Positions 1 through 11,484 of a stretch of 42,860 bases of DNA are shown piece after piece (within the stretch, counting starts at the first letter, position 1; the number at the start of each line of letters is the position of its first letter). The position numbers and the translations under genes were made by a program. The notes under the pieces are model-generated. The model worked only from the letters and a program-made list of their open reading frames with translations, was not told the DNA's origin and made no database searches. This DNA comes from Polymyxa betae (Eukaryota; Endomyxa; Phytomyxea; Plasmodiophorida; Plasmodiophoridae): the NCBI GenBank assembly GCA_003693705.1, contig RBZT01000320.1, forward strand, positions 1-42,860, read 5' to 3'.

Positions 1-79
1 GAACGCGGGAGGGAAGTTGGTGAATGTCTTCGACCTGAGCGCGGCTCTCGTTCGGGCGCGAGCCGCTTCTCTGCAATAA
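1..79 (+). CDS. 3' end of an unidentified gene (partial)
   Basis: The frame starting at base 2 is open for 25 codons and stops at TAA 77-79. The peptide ends VRARAASLQ and is encoded by GC-rich, GC3-rich codons like the membrane-protein gene near 10 kb. An AT-rich stretch with AATAAA-like sequence follows at once, as expected of a 3' UTR. The rest of the gene lies to the left of the window, so the product cannot be named. Confidence 0.5.
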   Translation, partial: NAGGKLVNVFDLSAALVRARAASLQ

Positions 80-136
80 GTTTACAAAATAAACAGTTTA
101 TCAACCCTATAGCGACTTCCACATAGAGCTTTTGTA

Positions 137-1634
137 ATGTTACCTCTCTCAGATGTTTTGAATACGACCTCTTTGACTGATGCCTTGAGAAGGCGCGGCC
201 TGCCACTCTTAGATGAATCTCATTACGGTACAGCTTTGCTATTAGGCACTACAGATCGGCGCTAGAGCTCGAGAAGACTCTTTAATTCGCTTCGTCTTGA
301 CAATCTCAAGGAAACGACTTGAATCCGAGAAAGGAAGACAGCTGGTCTGCTGTTGTGGCCCGGCTTCAGGACTGCCGTCCAGGCGATGCTTTGGAGCTGT
401 TCAAAGCTTGTCTGAGCCTCCAAGTAAAGGGGCTTGCACCGGATTTTAACAAACTGGTCGAATCTACAACTTCGAATCCTAAAAATCAACACGCTGTGCT
501 TAAATCAAACCTGAAATTAAACTCTGCAGTAGAATCAATACTTACCGAATGAAAAGTTCAAAATTGAAAATAAGGCGATCATATTTCTATTCAGGACTTT
601 TTTATTTGGTCTGTGACGCCAACAACAATTCCAGTGACTTCGAATTTGCATCAGTCTCTACGTTACACTCAAAATACATCACTGGTTATATAGCGATGGC
701 CGACGTGGCTTAAACTGTTAAAATGCATCAGCAGCAGAACTCCCCTCGTGACAGGCCCAAATTTTTACCTTCTGAAAATCTCGAAAACGCACTAAAGTTC
801 TCTCAAGACATACTGCAAGGTTCTTACAGCAATTTGGAGATAACAAAGATCGGTTCCAACACAGAGTCTAACATATTGGTTATAAACCAGATAGACAATG
901 CAATTGTCGAATGTTAAAGAGCACTGAAAGAACGGATAAGACAAATGAGATCGCATTTCTTCGCATATCGCGACGAACGGCCATCTCAGGCATCAAAACA
1001 AGACTTGGTGATAATCATCACTTGAACGCTTTCTTTAAGATGTAGATTGACTTGCATCAGATACGTCCATGCCAGGTGGAAAGACATTAGGTACTTCTTT
1101 TGGCGGTTATCGACGAAAGTATTGAAGCTGTGGTCTCTACATCATCTGTTTTCAAACCAATGTTACAGTGAGTTGGGATATTGAATGGGACAATCCGAAT
1201 CGTTATATCGTTTGGCACCGAATGTTCCATCGACTTCTGGTAACGGGACGCGATTTTCAATCTATGATACAGATGATAACAACGACACTCCTGTCCAGCG
1301 ATGGTTTCCTCTGAGATACATTGCATATGTAAAAAGCGTCATCACGAATGCAGATTACTTGATGAAAGCGCGAAAATGTTGCAGACAACTGCGTGATCTG
1401 ACCTGATCTGACCATCTCTACCGGTATCTGCCAAATGTTGAAAGAAATTCGCGCAGTTTTACGAACGTTGTTGGCTGCGCACTTTTTAAAAACGATACAG
1501 AATCGTTGGCTGCGACGGTTTTCGTTGTCATCGCCGCAGTCACCACCTCCATAGCGACACCGCTTCGTAACATTCAGAACGAGATGGTCGATGATCGTAT
1601 TATACTAGCACTGGGTTTGATGCTCTCCCTTTAA
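137..1634 (+). pseudogene. Decayed coding region, product unknown
   Basis: A chain of protein-like plus-strand segments is broken by stops and frame changes. An ATG at 137 opens a 42-codon frame ending in TAG 263-265, after which the same frame stays protein-like for about 18 codons. A neighbouring frame (301-552) carries a segment with the motif LQDCRPGDALELFKACL. A third segment starts at ATG 723, reads through TAA 915-917 and stays open another 35 codons. Further pieces lie at 1185-1406 and about 1407-1634; the last has a hydrophobic run (TVFVVIAAVTTSIA) and ends at TAA 1632. No simple set of introns joins them. I read it as one or more old genes in decay; no family is recognised. Confidence 0.35.
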
Positions 1635-2513
1635 CCTGCAAGCTTGATCTTCAACCAAGATTGTTTTTTGCTTATAAAAGCAAGCGATTAAATACGATTA
1701 TAAATCACGTATTTAAAACTACGGTAGGCGGTAATGATACTGAACGAATCAATCATTTCTCAGCTGCAGAAATGATTGAACTGGGCTTGCGGACATCGCT
1801 TTAGGACCCTCAGCTGTTGTATCATCATTCGGTAAACACATTGAAGAGATTATATAAATTGTGCAGATTTTTCGAATAAGCGACTCAGGTCAGAAGTTTG
1901 ATAAACAGAGTATTTCCAGACGTATCGTTAGGCCAATTTAAGCAGAAAAAAGCTCCACAAACCGACGTGAGATTTCTGCTAGCGAAAACTATCCCAACCT
2001 ATCTATGTTTGCAATCATAAATTCGATTGAAGTTTTCAAATTTTGAATGAAAAGAACTGCATATTTTGCTGGTTCATTGTCTATCCGATTGTTTGCTAAC
2101 ATTATGTCGGGACCCACTGAATATGGAGCGTCTTGAGATCGATCACAGCCGCGTTCGTCTTTCGTAAGTTTATCGACTCACTTGGAATGGCGAATCTCAC
2201 GATTAAAACATAAATGCCAAAACTCTGATCGGTCTTAAAATTTCGGCATTATTTCTAGTACAATTGTAGGTAAAGTTGGGATGGCTTCCGCATTCGGCAA
2301 AATATTTCGGCAAACTCGTATACAGTATCTCGATTTCATCCTCTCCAGGCTTTCGGATATAAACTGCATTGAAAACAGGCCTCGCATTGTCGCTGGGTTT
2401 TCAGGATACGAGCTCAAAGCTCAGGTTGTTCATTTTACCCAATCTGTTTCAGCTTCCTACAATTAGCAAAGTTGGTCTAATTTGGAGTGTGATTTGAAGA
2501 AAGAGTGAGGTCA
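1635..2513. other. No confident gene; contains a perfect 12-bp hairpin
   Basis: This AT-rich stretch separates the decayed frame from the minus-strand aminopeptidase pseudogene. An inverted repeat lies at 1749-1760 / 1768-1779 with a 7-nt loop. One plus-strand frame (ATG 2281, stop 2466, 61 codons) follows an acceptor-like TTGTAG at about 2270, but the adjacent frame is also protein-like, so I do not call a gene. Confidence 0.3.
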
Positions 2514-4800
2514 TTAATTATGTGGCAAAGGACTGCACGCTTCTTGCAGCCAGCGTAACGCCTTCGGATCCATTTTCGACAAGATAGGTGACAGGTTTTC
2601 CAGACATTCTTGGTGATAGTTGTTGAGCCATTCGAGCTCACTCGGTGAAAGCAGCGAAACATTGAGAAGCTTTTTCTGTATCGGGACAATAGTGACCTAA
2701 GCGCTTGCTTAGTTGGTAAAAAGGCAGAAAACAAAACTGAAATCAATCATTGTACACAGTCTAATTGATGCAAAATGTGAAAGAAATTCCAAATAAACGT
2801 GTGAAATAGAAAAATGATTTAAACGAGGATTGAGTTAGAACGACATGGTGTCGGAAAAATGGAAAATTTTATACATTTCTGCATAAAATGTCGCTTTTAA
2901 ATTTAGACTGCAACTGGAAATTAAAAGTGATACCGTCTCAACGGTCATCCAGCCAGCAGAACCAAAATGATGCTCAGTTTCCGTCGATTTAATTAACATC
3001 ACAGTCTCGATACGGATCCCAAACTTGCTCGTTTCATAATAACCAGGTTCGTTCGTCACTTTAGCAGGAGAATTAGTTTGCAAATCAAAACAAGAATTTC
3101 AAATCAGCAAATCCACGAAATGAGTGATTACCGTCATTCCAGGTTTCAAGGCGGTTGTAGCGGTTGCAATTCGTCTAAGCAAAGCGCTGACGCCATGAGG
3201 GCCTCTATAACTCATTGCTCAGCTCTAGACCGGCAAAATAGAGAAGCGGTCATACTCGTGGACACAGAGGAAGCTGCCGACACCATGACCTGTTCCATGG
3301 TTGAAGTTGAGCCCAACCGACCATAAAGCTTCACGAGCCAATACATCCAGCTGGTGTCCAGTTGTAACTCCTAGAAGCATCAATTATGAGTATCAAATCT
3401 TGGAGAGAAACTGCAGTATAAAAAATTACAGCAGAAAACGAAGAGATTGCAATAAACAACAAACGATAAAAAACGAAATTATTGAGTTTTGAGTGATAGC
3501 ATATCACAACGCCAAGTGCATACTGTATGTGCACAATAAAAAAAGTAAAAGAGAATAAAGGAGAATAAGAGAAAACAATCAGGAAAGAACGAAACAGAAG
3601 TGAGAAAAAATGAAAAGAAATTAAGCCGGAAACATACCAGAGAAGATGGGTTTAGAAAGGCGAATATGTCCAATAAGCACACGAGTAAAGCAGTCGATCT
3701 CTTTCGAGCTGGGACAGCCGAAATGCACCGTTCTCGTCACATCTGTTGTTCCATCCAGATACTGGCCGCCGCTATCCACCAAACACATCGCGTCCACGGC
3801 CAGATTCTATCAGAAAAACACTCAGCTGTGATTTCGATCGCGAAACCTGCAGGACGTACCCGCGCATGGCCTCGGATGGGATGGTAGTGGATGACGGCGC
3901 CATTCGGGCACGAACCTGAGATCGTCCCGAAAGACAGCCCGTGGAAATCGGCCATCTCGGAACGATATTTCTCCAAGCGATCGGCAGCTGAAACTTCATC
4001 CAAATCTCTGCAAACTTTTACGTCAGTAAGAAGATGGCAAAGGAAACTTTCGAAACGATGTAAAGCAAAAGGCAAAGGAAAATGAAGCGGTATCTCTGAA
4101 AGATTATCACAGCAAGTGAGAAGATCAGAGAAGCGTTGTAAAAAAAAATACAATCCTATAAATTTGCAGACAAAGAGAAAGCATCAAACTTCTTTGCAAT
4201 TTTTGAAAACACGAAGCAGTAAATATCACAAGCAAGGAAACATTACAGAGGTTCAACGAAGAAAAAAGCACCGAGGAACCAACAAAGCAGACGATTACAG
4301 AGAGCCGTTCGAGCTTGCAACATAATCGTCCAGCCAGGCCAGATAGCGAACGAGAGCGGCGCCATCACGAATATGGCATTAACGCATGCCTTCAAGCTCG
4401 CAGTCGTTCCTGATCGCTTTCAGATCCTCGACGGGACTCGCCAGCTCTCTCACATGACATTTCGACAACGCTAGATAGATCGCCATCGAGCTTTGATTCG
4501 GGTCCAACCACGCCACCTAATTACGGTTTTGTAAACAGAAAAAGAAAACAAAATGTGATACCTGGTCAGATTTGGGTTGTAGGTTTTCGAATATCGAACT
4601 GTATGGATGAACGATAATGCCAAGATCGTTCAATTAGGCAGAAGTATCAGGCGATAGCTTCGCCGAGTCGATGTAAAGCTCAACGGCGTTGTCGATGGAG
4701 ACGACAGCAAAGGCGAAGAACACGGGATTGTAATCGATGTCTCGACCGCGAAGATTCAGCAGCCAACCGACTTCGTCAAGAGCACAGACGACGAAGAAAT
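2514..4800 (-). pseudogene. Xaa-Pro aminopeptidase (M24B, APP/XPNPEP1-like), 5'-truncated pseudogene
   Basis: The minus strand encodes the second half of an aminopeptidase P, a cytosolic metallo-exopeptidase that removes N-terminal residues preceding proline. Recognisable pieces, in order, are NLRGRDIDYNPVFF (4.7 kb), GLSFGTIS (3.93 kb), the metal-ligand stretch [18 protein letters not shown] (3.75-3.8 kb), [15 protein letters not shown] (3.27 kb), TNEPGYYE (3.03 kb), and a C-terminal exon starting VTIVPIQKK and stopping at TAA 2514. Introns are retained (for example 3859-3807, 53 nt), so it is not a retrocopy. Defects: about the first 250 residues of the family are absent although aconitase ends only 80 bp upstream; TAA interrupts the frame after LSPDTSA (about 4.65 kb) and within LEGMR/CHIRDG (about 4.38 kb); and the splice junction near 3.06 kb is one base short. 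The family match is firm; pseudogene status follows from the combined defects. Confidence 0.85.
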
Positions 4801-4881
4801 GAGCGCCTTACGCTTGTAAGCTCTCTTTCGACATATGAAAGTTATGGGAATAAGACAATAAACTGCTGTAGGAGCGATCAT

Positions 4882-7800
4882 TTATTTCTGCTTGCCCATC
4901 AAGTTAAGAGCAGAGCCGGCTTTGAACCACTCGATCTGATTCTCATTGAAAGAGTGGTTTACTTTGAACTCGAATTCACTGCCGTCGGCTTTCTTAACAG
5001 AAACAGTGAGCGGTTGCCCTGGGGCGAACGTGTCCAAACCCAATATGGAGATTTGGTCGGAACCAGAGATCTTGTCGTAATCTGCTGGATCAGCAAAAGT
5101 CAACGGCAGCATACCCTAGTTTCGGCAAATAAGCACAGAATCATGGGACTAGAAACTGATAGAATGGCACAGCGGTAACCAGATCCAATAAAATTTCCCA
5201 CTGAAAAAAAGAGCATCTCGACAGAAAGTGTAAACGAGCATGAAACACACAGAAACAGCAGCAATTGTGATGAAAAACGTAACGAACCTGTTTCTTCAGG
5301 TTGGTCTCGTGAATACGAGCGAAGGATTTCACAATGACGGCGCTCCCACCGAGATAGCGTGGCTCCAGAGCGGCATGTTCACGAGAGCTTCCTTCACCAT
5401 AGTTCTCGTCTCCGATCACGACCCAATTGATGCCTTGCGCCTTATACCTACGGGCTACAGCAGGCACAGCATCATATTTCTCCTCTTTGGAGGTGAAATC
5501 GCGGATGGAATTGACCTTGCCATTGTCGTCGTTAACAGCCCCAATCAGACAATTGTTGCTGATATTGTCAAGGTGGCCTCGAAACCTGATTAGCATGAAT
5601 CAATGCGAGAAACACAAGATAGAACGAGAACGGCAAACAGTGAAGGGAAGAGTCCAAGATTGCAGACAGCCCAAGCAACAAAAACAAAGATACTGGGATC
5701 ACACAGCAAGGATATGTGCGGCACAAAGAGACAAAGTTGAAGCACCGAAAAACAAAGAGGGCAGAAAAAAAGCGAAGCTCATGTATGCCGAGCATCTAAG
5801 TCAAAATATGGAGCATACTTCAGCCAAGGACCAGCCATGGAGATGTGATCGGTGGTGCACTTGCCGCGAGCTTTGATTAATACACGTGCGTCTATGAAAG
5901 AAACATTAGATAACAGTAATTAAAAGCAATAGATAGACTCACCTTCAATGTCCTTTCCATCCCAAGCCGGGAATGCCTTCAGTAACTGAAGACGGCTGGA
6001 TTTCGGGTCGATAGCAACGTTAATCTGGCTGCCGTCCTCGGGAGGCGTTTGGAACGTGTTTTCACCTGCATCGAATCCAGCCGAAGGAAGGTCAGAGCCG
6101 ACGGGCGGTGAGAACTTGAAATCCTTCCCGTTTGCATCCTGAATAAAGTCATAAAATAGCTTACAACATATAACAAATGATATTCACAGAAGAACAGCTA
6201 AAGAAACATCATAAAGAATTGGAGAAAGAAAGCATTCAACAGTGAAAAAAGGTGAACAATTGAACTGCAAGCCACACCTTAAGCGAATCGGTGACAGGGT
6301 TGAAAGTGATCTTGCCAGCGAATGCCATGGCAGTTACAAGTTCAGGAGAAGCAACAAAGGCATGGGTGGAAGGATTTCCATCATTACGAGAGGTGAAGTT
6401 ACGGTTGAAAGAGGTCACAATAGAGTTGGCCTCACCTGATCCAATTACATCAGTATGTATTGTTTTACGAGCAAAACACAGAAAGACGAGATATGCGTCA
6501 TGAAAATAAGAATCTCTACCTTTCTTAACATCGGTACGCTTCCATTGACCAATACAGGGACCGCAGGCGTTAGCAAGAACAGTGCCGCCGGCTTCCTGAA
6601 GAACCCCCATCTGACCATCACGAGCAATGGTAGCACGAACTTGTTCTGAACCAGGAGTGATATTAAAAGGAACAACAGCTTGGACTCCTCGGTCAAGTGC
6701 TTGCTGGGCAATGTTGGCGGACCTAAACGAGAAATCAGAAGTCTTACAGAATTACCACATAGAAAATATCAGATAATGCACAATAGGTTTACAAACTCCA
6801 AATACTAACTGAATAAAGTTTCCTGAGAATCCCAAAAAGCATACCGAGACATATCCTCATAAGAAGAGTTAGTACAAGATCCGATAAGGGCAACGCTCAG
6901 CTTGTCAGGCCAGCCATTTTTCTTGACGGCAGACTTGAATTCACCAATTGGGTGAGCCAAATCAGGGGTAAACGGTCCTGACATTAGTTCAGCCATGAAG
7001 AACTGACAAAACAGATTCGCAAAAGTTGTTAAGTTAGAAGATCAAACAGAAAAGTTATATTTAGAAAGCGTAAAGCGATTTTAAACTCGAATTGAGGCAA
7101 ACAAATTAAAATTAAAAACAATATTAAAAAACGTTACCATTGACGTGAGGCTCAAGAGTGCTCAAATCGATTTCAATCTGAACGGACAAAATGAGAGGCT
7201 TGAAAGAACCTGAAGAGAATAAGGCATACCAGTTGGTCATATTTAGCCTTCTCATCGGGAATCAATATATCGGAGTATTTCTCTGCAAGCTTAGCAATTC
7301 CTTCACGTTGAGTGGACTGCAGATAGGCAATGTGGCGTTCGTTAAACGGAAACATTGAAGTAGTTGCGCCAATTTCCGCACCCATATTGCAAATGGTACC
7401 TCAACAGAAAATTAGTGACATATTCGTCTGCAAGATTAAAACATACCTTGGCCGGTACATGAAATAGACTCAACACCATCGCCAAAGTATTCGACAATTG
7501 CCCCAGTTCCACCTTTAACTGTCAACAAACCGGCAACCTAACCATCACAGTTAATGAAGTATCTCTGAAAGCAAACGCAATGGAAGTAAACATATGAAGG
7601 GTCAGCAAATACAGACCGTACTAGTGTAGAGGGAGTTCTGACGACATTCAAAACAGGAGGCAAACAGAAAAAAACTTCATCACAACGCACAAGAGACATA
7701 CTTTTAAGATAACATCCTTTGGAGAAGTCCATCCATTCAGCTTGCCCTTCAGATGGACACCAATAACTTTCGGCGCTTTTAGTTCCCATGGAAGTCCAGC

Positions 7801-8738
7801 CATGACATCAACAGCATCAGCACCACCAACTCCAATCGCGCAGGATCCGAGACCACCCGCATTGGGAGTGTGCGAGTCAGTTCCGATCATCAACAAACCA
7901 GGAAAGGCATAATTCTCGAGTAGGATCTGGTGGATAATGCCAGATCCTGGCCTCCAGAACCCGATTCCATATTTCGCAGATGACGATCCAAGAAAGTCGT
8001 AGACCTCTTTGTTCAGATCTTTGGCGTATTTCAAATCGGCTTTACCCTCAGTCTACGACAGTTGAATCAGATTTGATCACAGATGTGAAAAAGCGATAAA
8101 AGGAACATTAGCTTCAAAGCAAAGAGTAGAGAGTAGAGCAAAGAAGAAGTCAGGAGCAGTAAAAAAAATCAAAATAGACTATTACAATAGCCTCGATCAA
8201 GTGATCACAGTGGATGGTAGAAGGCACTTTAACTTTAGGCAGCCCACTGGACATGAACTGCAAAACAGCCATTTGAGCAGTGGCGTCCTGCATGGCCACA
8301 CGATCTACAATAGCATATAAGTATCAGGCAGTGCCAATGACAAACCGAAAGCGCTCGAAAAAACTGATTTTCTAAACATATAACACCTCTTATAAAGAAA
8401 AGATAAATTTAAGAAGCAATATGAACGAAAAGAATTAAAAGAATGTTCATCAACTTACCCGGCCGTAACCTCAGATAAGATTTCCCTCGGACGATAGTCT
8501 TAGCGTCATCGGGATTGTCGAGATGGCCGTAAACAATCTTCTCGGCCAAAGTCAATGGGCTCTTAATATGCTTTTTGACGGTCTTGAGGCGATCAGCGAT
8601 CCGCTCATAGGTCTCATCCAGCGAGGTATGAGGCTCGAGTCTGCTTAGCGCCGTCGACATGGCCCGAGCGGCGCCGGCCCGGCTGGCGCTGAGGGCCGGC
8701 GTCAAGCGCGCCGATCGTAGCATGCGATGGTATTGCAT
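4882..8738 (-). CDS. ACO2: Mitochondrial aconitate hydratase (ACO2-type), 13 exons
   Basis: Interconverts citrate and isocitrate in the TCA cycle with a [4Fe-4S] cluster. Exons (minus): 8738-8459, 8304-8186, 8052-7702, 7537-7447, 7399-7230, 7177-7138, 6977-6845, 6722-6520, 6435-6278, 6138-5943, 5891-5819, 5585-5288, 5115-4882. They total 2346 nt, 781 residues, close to animal and fungal ACO2, with every junction GT-AG and in phase. Residues 1-25 are rich in Arg, Ala and Ser without acid, as in a mitochondrial presequence; the in-frame ATG at 8723 is an alternative start. Cluster cysteines are seen in [11 protein letters not shown] (about residue 385) and [10 protein letters not shown] (about 448 and 451). 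Also present are [31 protein letters not shown] and [19 protein letters not shown], so the enzyme looks functional. It ends MGKQK-TAA with AATAAA overlapping the stop. Introns run 42-154 nt and are AT-rich. Confidence 0.97.
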
Positions 8739-9787
8739 GATAGAGAGCTGTGACGAGCTTGAAAGAGTTTAAACGAAGAGAAACGGCGCGACGCAGCCCT
8801 AACCAGACATATGAGGGGTTACGCGGAGTGCAGCCTTTCAGCACCAGTCATCCCAGTGTAGCCAGTTGGCTGCGCTCTCAGTCACCCCTAATTTATTTCC
8901 GTCTTGATGATTAAACAGCGATAGCCTCGCAGCTGATGTGATCATATTCTGCAATTGAAACCATGATGTTAGGGACAGGATTTTTATCAATATGAGGAGC
9001 GTGAAAAAACTGGCTATGTAAAGCCTTGTCGAAGCGTATCTGATCGAATCTTTATTATCTCTCCTGAATTTCCCAATGAAAAGATACGAATCACAAACAG
9101 ATTGTAACCAGCAACCGATTGCATCGTTATAAGCAGAACAATTTCTCTATGAACGCAGTAGACTGCATTATACAAACACAAAGGTCCTGCTAGTCTAAAT
9201 ACGAAAAGGGATTCGAAGAGATAGCATTGGCAGACTGTAATTTTACAATCCAACTTTCAAACAACTGAATAGATAGATGATAAAGTCCAATTCAAGAATT
9301 CCGATGTTACTGTCGCTAGCAGTTTGATGATAGCATCATAACGCTCATTCCATCATGGTAAAGCAACGGTATCCCGCAAGTGGATGGCTAACTTGCCTTT
9401 TAAATAAGAAATATAAAACCCATTCATCTGTTCGTGCGTTTTCGGCTGAGATGATTGTTACGAGCTCGTATTGAAACGCAAACTTCAGAAACAACCGGGA
9501 CATGCCTTAAAGGCTTTCCGACGGCAATATCGTCATAACCTCCGCCGGGATTCAATGACGATTCACGCCCTGTCACCAGAGCCGTCACGGACACGGCTCT
9601 TCCCAAACCGGAACCTGACGGCGGCTTTTCCCAAACCGGAACCTGACGGCGTTGACTCACGCGTTGCCAAACCGGAAGCTCCCGGGCAAACATGCAGCCG
9701 CCCCCGCGGGCCACCCCGACCCCATTCGCCAATCTTCTCACTGGATTCCAAACCGAGTCGCCTTCACCAAAAACAACACCAACAACG
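8739..9787. promoter_or_regulatory. Divergent intergenic region between aconitase and the membrane-protein gene
   Basis: About 1 kb separates two genes transcribed away from each other, so it should hold both promoters. No convincing open frame is present: the long minus-strand frame at 9424-9870 is antisense to the GC-rich leader and start of the next gene. Composition shifts from AT-rich (8.9-9.5 kb) to GC-rich after about 9.55 kb. A short repeat array lies at 9600-9675. Confidence 0.5.
9600..9675 (+). repeat. Short GC-rich direct repeats upstream of the membrane-protein gene
   Basis: The unit CCCAAACCGGAACCTGACGG occurs twice (9600-9623 and 9628-9651), and a third partial copy, CCAAACCGGAAG, lies at about 9664-9675. 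The array sits 110-190 bp before the ATG at 9788, so it may be a promoter element or 5' UTR repeat. Function is inferred only from position. Confidence 0.6.
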
Positions 9788-10369
9788 ATGATCTCGCTGA
9801 CGCGCCTCGAATCCGTCGCCAAATGGGTCAACATCGCCGACCTCGTCGTCCAGTGCGGCGGCACCGTCACCTATCTGTTCGCCATCAAGTCGTTCAGCCT
9901 CGCCTTGTACGACGGCGCCCACGCCCTGCAAGACGATGCCCTCCTCGGCCGCCTCGAACGCGCCCTGGCCAGTACGACCTGGTCGTGGCTAAATATCGTC
10001 CCGTATCTGCTGTTATTGACGTGCCTCATCCACAAGGGCCTGTTCGCCTTGTTGGCCCGGCGGCGGGCGTCGCGTCTCGATACGGCCGCGTTCGCGTTCG
10101 ATTCGCTGTGCGCGCTGGCGACGATGTCGTGGCTGACGTACTGGCTCTCGATCTCGGCCCTGGTCCAGGTCGCGTGCTTCTTCCAGAACCAGGGTCTGCA
10201 GCTGGCCATGCGCTGGCTGAACCTGTGGATCGTGGCCCTGGCCAGTATGACCGTGTCGATGGCCGTCTGCGTCAGCATCGATTTCCTGTACCTGGCCAAG
10301 GCTCGCGCGGTCAAAGACGAGCTCCAGGATGAGCTGTCGATCCCGTTCTTGACGGAGCCCGTCGTTTAA
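9788..10369 (+). CDS. Four-helix membrane protein, GC-rich single exon
   Basis: A 193-residue frame begins MISLTRLESV; an upstream in-frame ATG at 9692 would add a Pro/Thr-rich stretch that looks like untranslated leader. Four hydrophobic segments are visible at about residues 18-38 (VVQCGGTVTYLFAIKSF), 72-92 (WLNIVPYLLLLTCLIHKGLF), 105-133 (FDSLCALATMSWLTYWLSIS) and 145-170 (WIVALASMTVSMAVCVSIDF). A short acidic tail ends LTEPVV. The topology resembles small tetraspan proteins, but no family signature is recognised. Codons are strongly GC-ending, unlike the AT-rich genes nearby, which may mark high expression or a different history. Imperfect repeats follow the stop. Confidence 0.75.
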   Translation: MISLTRLESVAKWVNIADLVVQCGGTVTYLFAIKSFSLALYDGAHALQDDALLGRLERALASTTWSWLNIVPYLLLLTCLIHKGLFALLARRRASRLDTAAFAFDSLCALATMSWLTYWLSISALVQVACFFQNQGLQLAMRWLNLWIVALASMTVSMAVCVSIDFLYLAKARAVKDELQDELSIPFLTEPVV

Positions 10370-10442
10370 TGTTACAACGAATTGCAACAATACAGTCACA
10401 CACAATACTGAATAAAGAACGAATCGATTTCAACTCAGATCG

Positions 10443-10630
10443 CAAATCTTGTTTTCTGTGAATCTTTTTGAGACCTTTGTAGATAAACACAACACCGAAT
10501 ACAGAACGATACAGATACTACTCAAATTTTGTTTTCTGTGAATCCTTTTGAGACCTTGTTAGAGAAACACAACACCAACTTAAATCTTGTATTTTCTGGT
10601 ATTTTTTAGAAACTTTGTGTAAGAATACAG
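10443..10630 (+). repeat. Three imperfect direct repeats in the 3' flank of the membrane-protein gene
   Basis: A unit of about 54 bp containing TTTTCTGTGAATC, TTTTGAGACCTT and AAACACAACACC occurs at 10443-10496 and 10523-10575. A more diverged copy at about 10580-10630 keeps AAATCTTG, TATTTTCTG and AAACTTTG. They begin about 75 bp after the stop and are probably within the 3' UTR or just past it. Confidence 0.6.
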
Positions 10631-11484
10631 ATTGTTCATGATGTGATTCTGGATGCCGTTTTGATTTTCCCATCTTCAATCACAACTTGAAAAATCTCAA
10701 TAGGTAGTTGATGTAATACAGCTGAAAAGAATCCAAACAAGTTCGGATCCCTTTTGGATGAAAGATTCTCCCTTCGACGCTGATTGCATGTTTGGCAGAT
10801 TGAATTAATAGATTTTGGTTGATCAGGAGCGAGATTGTTAACGAAACCATGTAACCTTCGTCTGTTAGGATTAGGGTTTGAAAAAAACAAGCCTCAAAAA
10901 CTCGAAAAATCGCAATATTTTTGTGAAAATATCGTTTGATGATTGCACTGGACGAATGGATGTTTCTTATATAACAGTCCCGATCTATCGTCAGATTCTT
11001 GATTACCGTTCGAATGGTAGAATTGGATTCTTTCAAACTAAGTGCTGCGCGGCTCTCAAAGGGATCAAGCTCTCGGATCTTTGTTGCTCTCGCCATTCTG
11101 ATTCACGCTGACGAGAAAGTGATCGTTGCCAAATCGGCGCTCTGCATCCGATGCCGGCAGGAAAATTGGGGTTTCTCAGCGACTTTTGAAAACGATTTCA
11201 TCATTCACGTGGTATAATGTATCTTGTGCGGGTTAGTTCTGCCCATCGATCTTAGGAATTAATTGTCGTGATGTGGCACATTGGCCGGATGCACTGACAG
11301 CACATGTCGTTACCGAGACTCGAAGCGGTGCTGAGGCGAAATCAACGGATCAGGCGGCGGATATCGCAATTCTGTAAATCACGCCTTCGAGAGCAACTGT
11401 ATTGCAGCCATTACAAACACAACTTTCAAACCATTTTGTACCCCGAACATTTGTAAGCCATCAACTATTAATAAAACTGGTGCG
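10631..11484. other. No confident gene; telomere-like motif and weak open frames
   Basis: A TTAGGATTAGGGTTT motif lies at about 10866-10880. Downstream on the plus strand a frame at 10999-11217 includes a short hydrophobic run (RIFVALAILIHADE) resembling the signal peptides of nearby genes, but it starts internally and lacks a clean model. A 138-codon minus frame at 10680-11096 overlaps it and has no domain I recognise. Only one of these, if either, could be coding. Confidence 0.25.

Noticed and set aside
2514-4800. Alternative genetic code with TAA read as an amino acid
   Set aside because: TAA stops inside the aminopeptidase frame suggested this, but aconitase, transposase-associated and family genes end naturally at TAA, TAG or TGA. 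The same locus also lacks its 5' half and has an indel, so decay is simpler.
9652-10332. 226-codon Arg/Pro-rich plus frame and long minus frames over the membrane-protein gene
   Set aside because: They are open only because the GC-rich gene has few stops in other frames. Amino acid content is extreme and lacks any motif, while the chosen frame shows four clean helices.
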